Source: Neodontobutis hainanensis (taxonomy: Eukaryota; Chordata; Actinopteri; Gobiiformes; Odontobutidae). From it: 64,000 nucleotides of DNA. The DNA lies in NCBI GenBank assembly GCA_024349245.1, contig JALDNG010000402.1:1-64000 (forward strand), given 5' to 3'. The translations under genes were made by a program, and so were the position numbers. The notes beneath the pieces are model-generated. The model had not been told where the DNA came from and ran no database searches. It saw nothing but the letters and a program-made list of their open reading frames with translations. This document shows positions 62,036 to 64,000 of this stretch, piece by piece (position 1 is the stretch's first letter; every line of letters begins with the position of its first letter).

Positions 62036-63909
62036 ACATTTTAAATTATGAGTGTATGCATTACTTTCCTAAATAGACTGACGGCTGATTTAGTTTTATG
62101 TTAACGTTTTAATAAAAGATTTTCTGCCAACGGACGTTTAAGGGTTACTTATTTAGACTATTAGCGGCGTGGTGAAATGTCAGAGTTCTTATATTTTATC
62201 CCAGCATTGCAGTTTTAATTTTCTAAAAGCTAGGTTTATGGGTAATGCTGAGTAAGATAGAAATGAAACTCTTTGTTCACGTTATTCCCACGACGTTACT
62301 TTCATAATTTCCAGTTTTAATGAATTTTATTTTTATAATTAAGTTTAAAGTGATTCTTAATGCTGAAATTAAGAAGTCTATGAGTGTGTTGGTTTCTTTT
62401 ATGTGTTGGAGTCTGCGCTTCAAGTATGAGATTTATCACGTTTTTTTTATATCTTGTGTTTTTACCTTAAGGACTTTTGACAATTAAACCACCCTTAATG
62501 TATTTAGAACATTAGGTCTGCAAATATCTCCATTTATCGCATTTAATATTTCAAGCTTATTCTGAATTGTTTAATGGATATATAATTGGCATTGGTCGTT
62601 GTTTTCTATAAGATGTTGTGTCAAAAACTAGTTGAGTGACGTGAGATTTCAACGGGATTTTTACAGTCCAATTTTAAAGAAGAAGCAGAAGTCGAATATT
62701 TACATCAATTCAAAATATTAATATTGTGAGTTTTTTGTCTTTAGATATTTAAGTGATTTTTAGATAAACGACTATTATTTGAGTATGTTTTAAATAGAAT
62801 AGTACTCAATAATGGTCATCAAAATTAGCAATATATGTAATTAACTCCGTAATAAATGCCAAATAGCAGCTACTTACATATTTTTCTCCCTCGTGCTACA
62901 ATTTTATCATAAGTGATGGACTTTGAGGAACGGAGAACCTAAAGCACCACACGCGAGGAACAATTTTTGGTTTGTTATCAAAATGTAAATTATTTCAATC
63001 GAGTGTAAGATTATTAATCCTACACGTGGCAAAAATAGAGTGAAATTATTTTCATTTTTGACATATACATTCAACTCTGATGCGGTTACATATTGCTGTT
63101 GAAAATACCATATTAATGATCCTTTAAAAATGGCCACATGATAATACACTTATAACTTTTAATTTTTGCCAATAATATATTTTGAAATCTCTATTCCTAT
63201 GCGAAATATTTTTTACAATTCTCTATTCTATAATATATGAAAGGGTACTTTCTTTAAGTGAGTGCTGATGAATGAAGCTAAATTTAAGGTATTTCAACTT
63301 AACCAAAAGCTCAAAATCAGTATTAAGAACCGAGTATTCTTGCAAACTAAATGTGAAAAATTAATTAGCCTATAAGTAACTTTGAATAATGTACTTGACA
63401 CTAAAACACGTTATCAATTTAAGTTAAATAATCTTTAAAACAAACCGCTGAGAAATCTAGCAGATGAGAGTATTTTAGGAGATACGGGTTTCAATCATAA
63501 TCGGTAGTTGCAAATAACAAAAAGAATTTCGTGCTTTGCATGATTAAATGAATTCTTTTTAAAATATTAAAAGAAATTTACTTTATTTGTTCACACATAG
63601 ACTTTTAAAAAATCATATCAGAATCTGACTTTGTGAACTAATTTCATGTGTTCTTTGAATATTTTATCTCTTGATGTTTTTCCTTCAAGCTATGATTTAT
63701 GAAATTTTTCATAGATAAGAATATACTTTTTAGGGTGGTATCCTTTGAGTGATATTTAGCTTAAAAATCACAATGCATACAGTGAAAAGAAATTTAATTA
63801 TTTAAAGAGCAAGTTCTATGGAAATAAAAACAATACAGTAGTATGCATTATTTACATAACAAGGTTTTTTTTAATATGAATTTACAATGATGCATATTTA
63901 GACATTTTA
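62036..63909. repeat. Tandem duplication, copy 2 (about 1,866 bp)
   Basis: Second copy in the same orientation, immediately adjacent. By eye the copies differ at roughly a dozen sites, about half of which are single-base changes in A or T runs (for example 7 T against 8 T after CAAGG near the right end). The 80-codon minus frame at 62,907-63,149 has no family match, and its copy-1 counterpart is not preserved as an equal frame, so it is not called as a gene. Confidence 0.95.
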
Positions 63910-64000
63910 TGTTCAATAAATTGAGTCACAGTAACTAATTACAAGATCGAATTCTCAATGTTTTCATTAAATACCCATCACAGACAGACATGCGCAATAA

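Noticed and set aside
60173..63909. LTR pair of a retrotransposon
   Set aside because: The two copies abut directly with no internal region, no TG...CA ends and no target-site duplication beyond the 8-bp junction string.
1..64000. CRISPR arrays, ribosomal RNA genes, snRNA genes, bacterial-style operons and riboswitches
   Set aside because: No regularly spaced short repeats, no rRNA or U-snRNA core strings and no such signals were seen; the gene structure is eukaryotic.

Overview
The window is AT-rich eukaryotic nuclear DNA, almost certainly from an animal. Conserved genes are recognisable on both strands, but most were cut into short open frames because they carry spliceosomal introns of only about 19-31 nt. 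I joined them by reading across GT...AG micro-introns and checking each join against remembered family sequence. Introns this short in animal-type genes (a SEA-domain secreted protein, CKAP5, TELO2, EXOC2, elongin C, PAM16, FIP1) point to a dicyemid mesozoan or a similarly reduced animal parasite. That assignment is inference from intron size; nothing in the window names a species.

Layout: 0-14.8 kb is mostly AT-rich non-coding DNA, with a decayed MULE-type transposase near 3 kb and a coding-like patch near 12.2 kb. Elongin C (+) lies at 14.8-15.3 kb. Unidentified coding exons lie at 17.9-19.6 kb. EXOC2/Sec5 (+) at 19.7-22.3 kb converges on TELO2 (-) at 22.7-25.0 kb. A compact head-to-tail trio follows at 31.5-37.3 kb: a small basic protein with a cyclin-binding-like motif, a secreted SEA/Cys-rich protein, and a CKAP5/XMAP215 TOG protein. 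FIP1 (+) is at 44.0-45.3 kb. PAM16 (+) and an 88-residue unknown gene (-) meet tail to tail at 54.96 kb with 3 bp between stop codons. A three-copy repeat of about 335 bp sits at 38.9-39.9 kb, two Merlin/IS1595-like transposase relics at 41-42 and 56 kb, a hAT-like relic at 58.7-59.4 kb, and a young 1.86-kb tandem duplication fills 60.2-63.9 kb.

The identified genes do housekeeping jobs in separate places: exocytosis (EXOC2), PIKK maturation (TELO2), microtubule growth (CKAP5), mRNA 3' processing (FIP1), transcription elongation or ubiquitin ligases (ELOC), and mitochondrial import (PAM16). They do not form one pathway. Several conserved genes also show one-base frame breaks, often at runs of A. 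This may be assembly error or may be biology, and it should be settled before the gene models are used.
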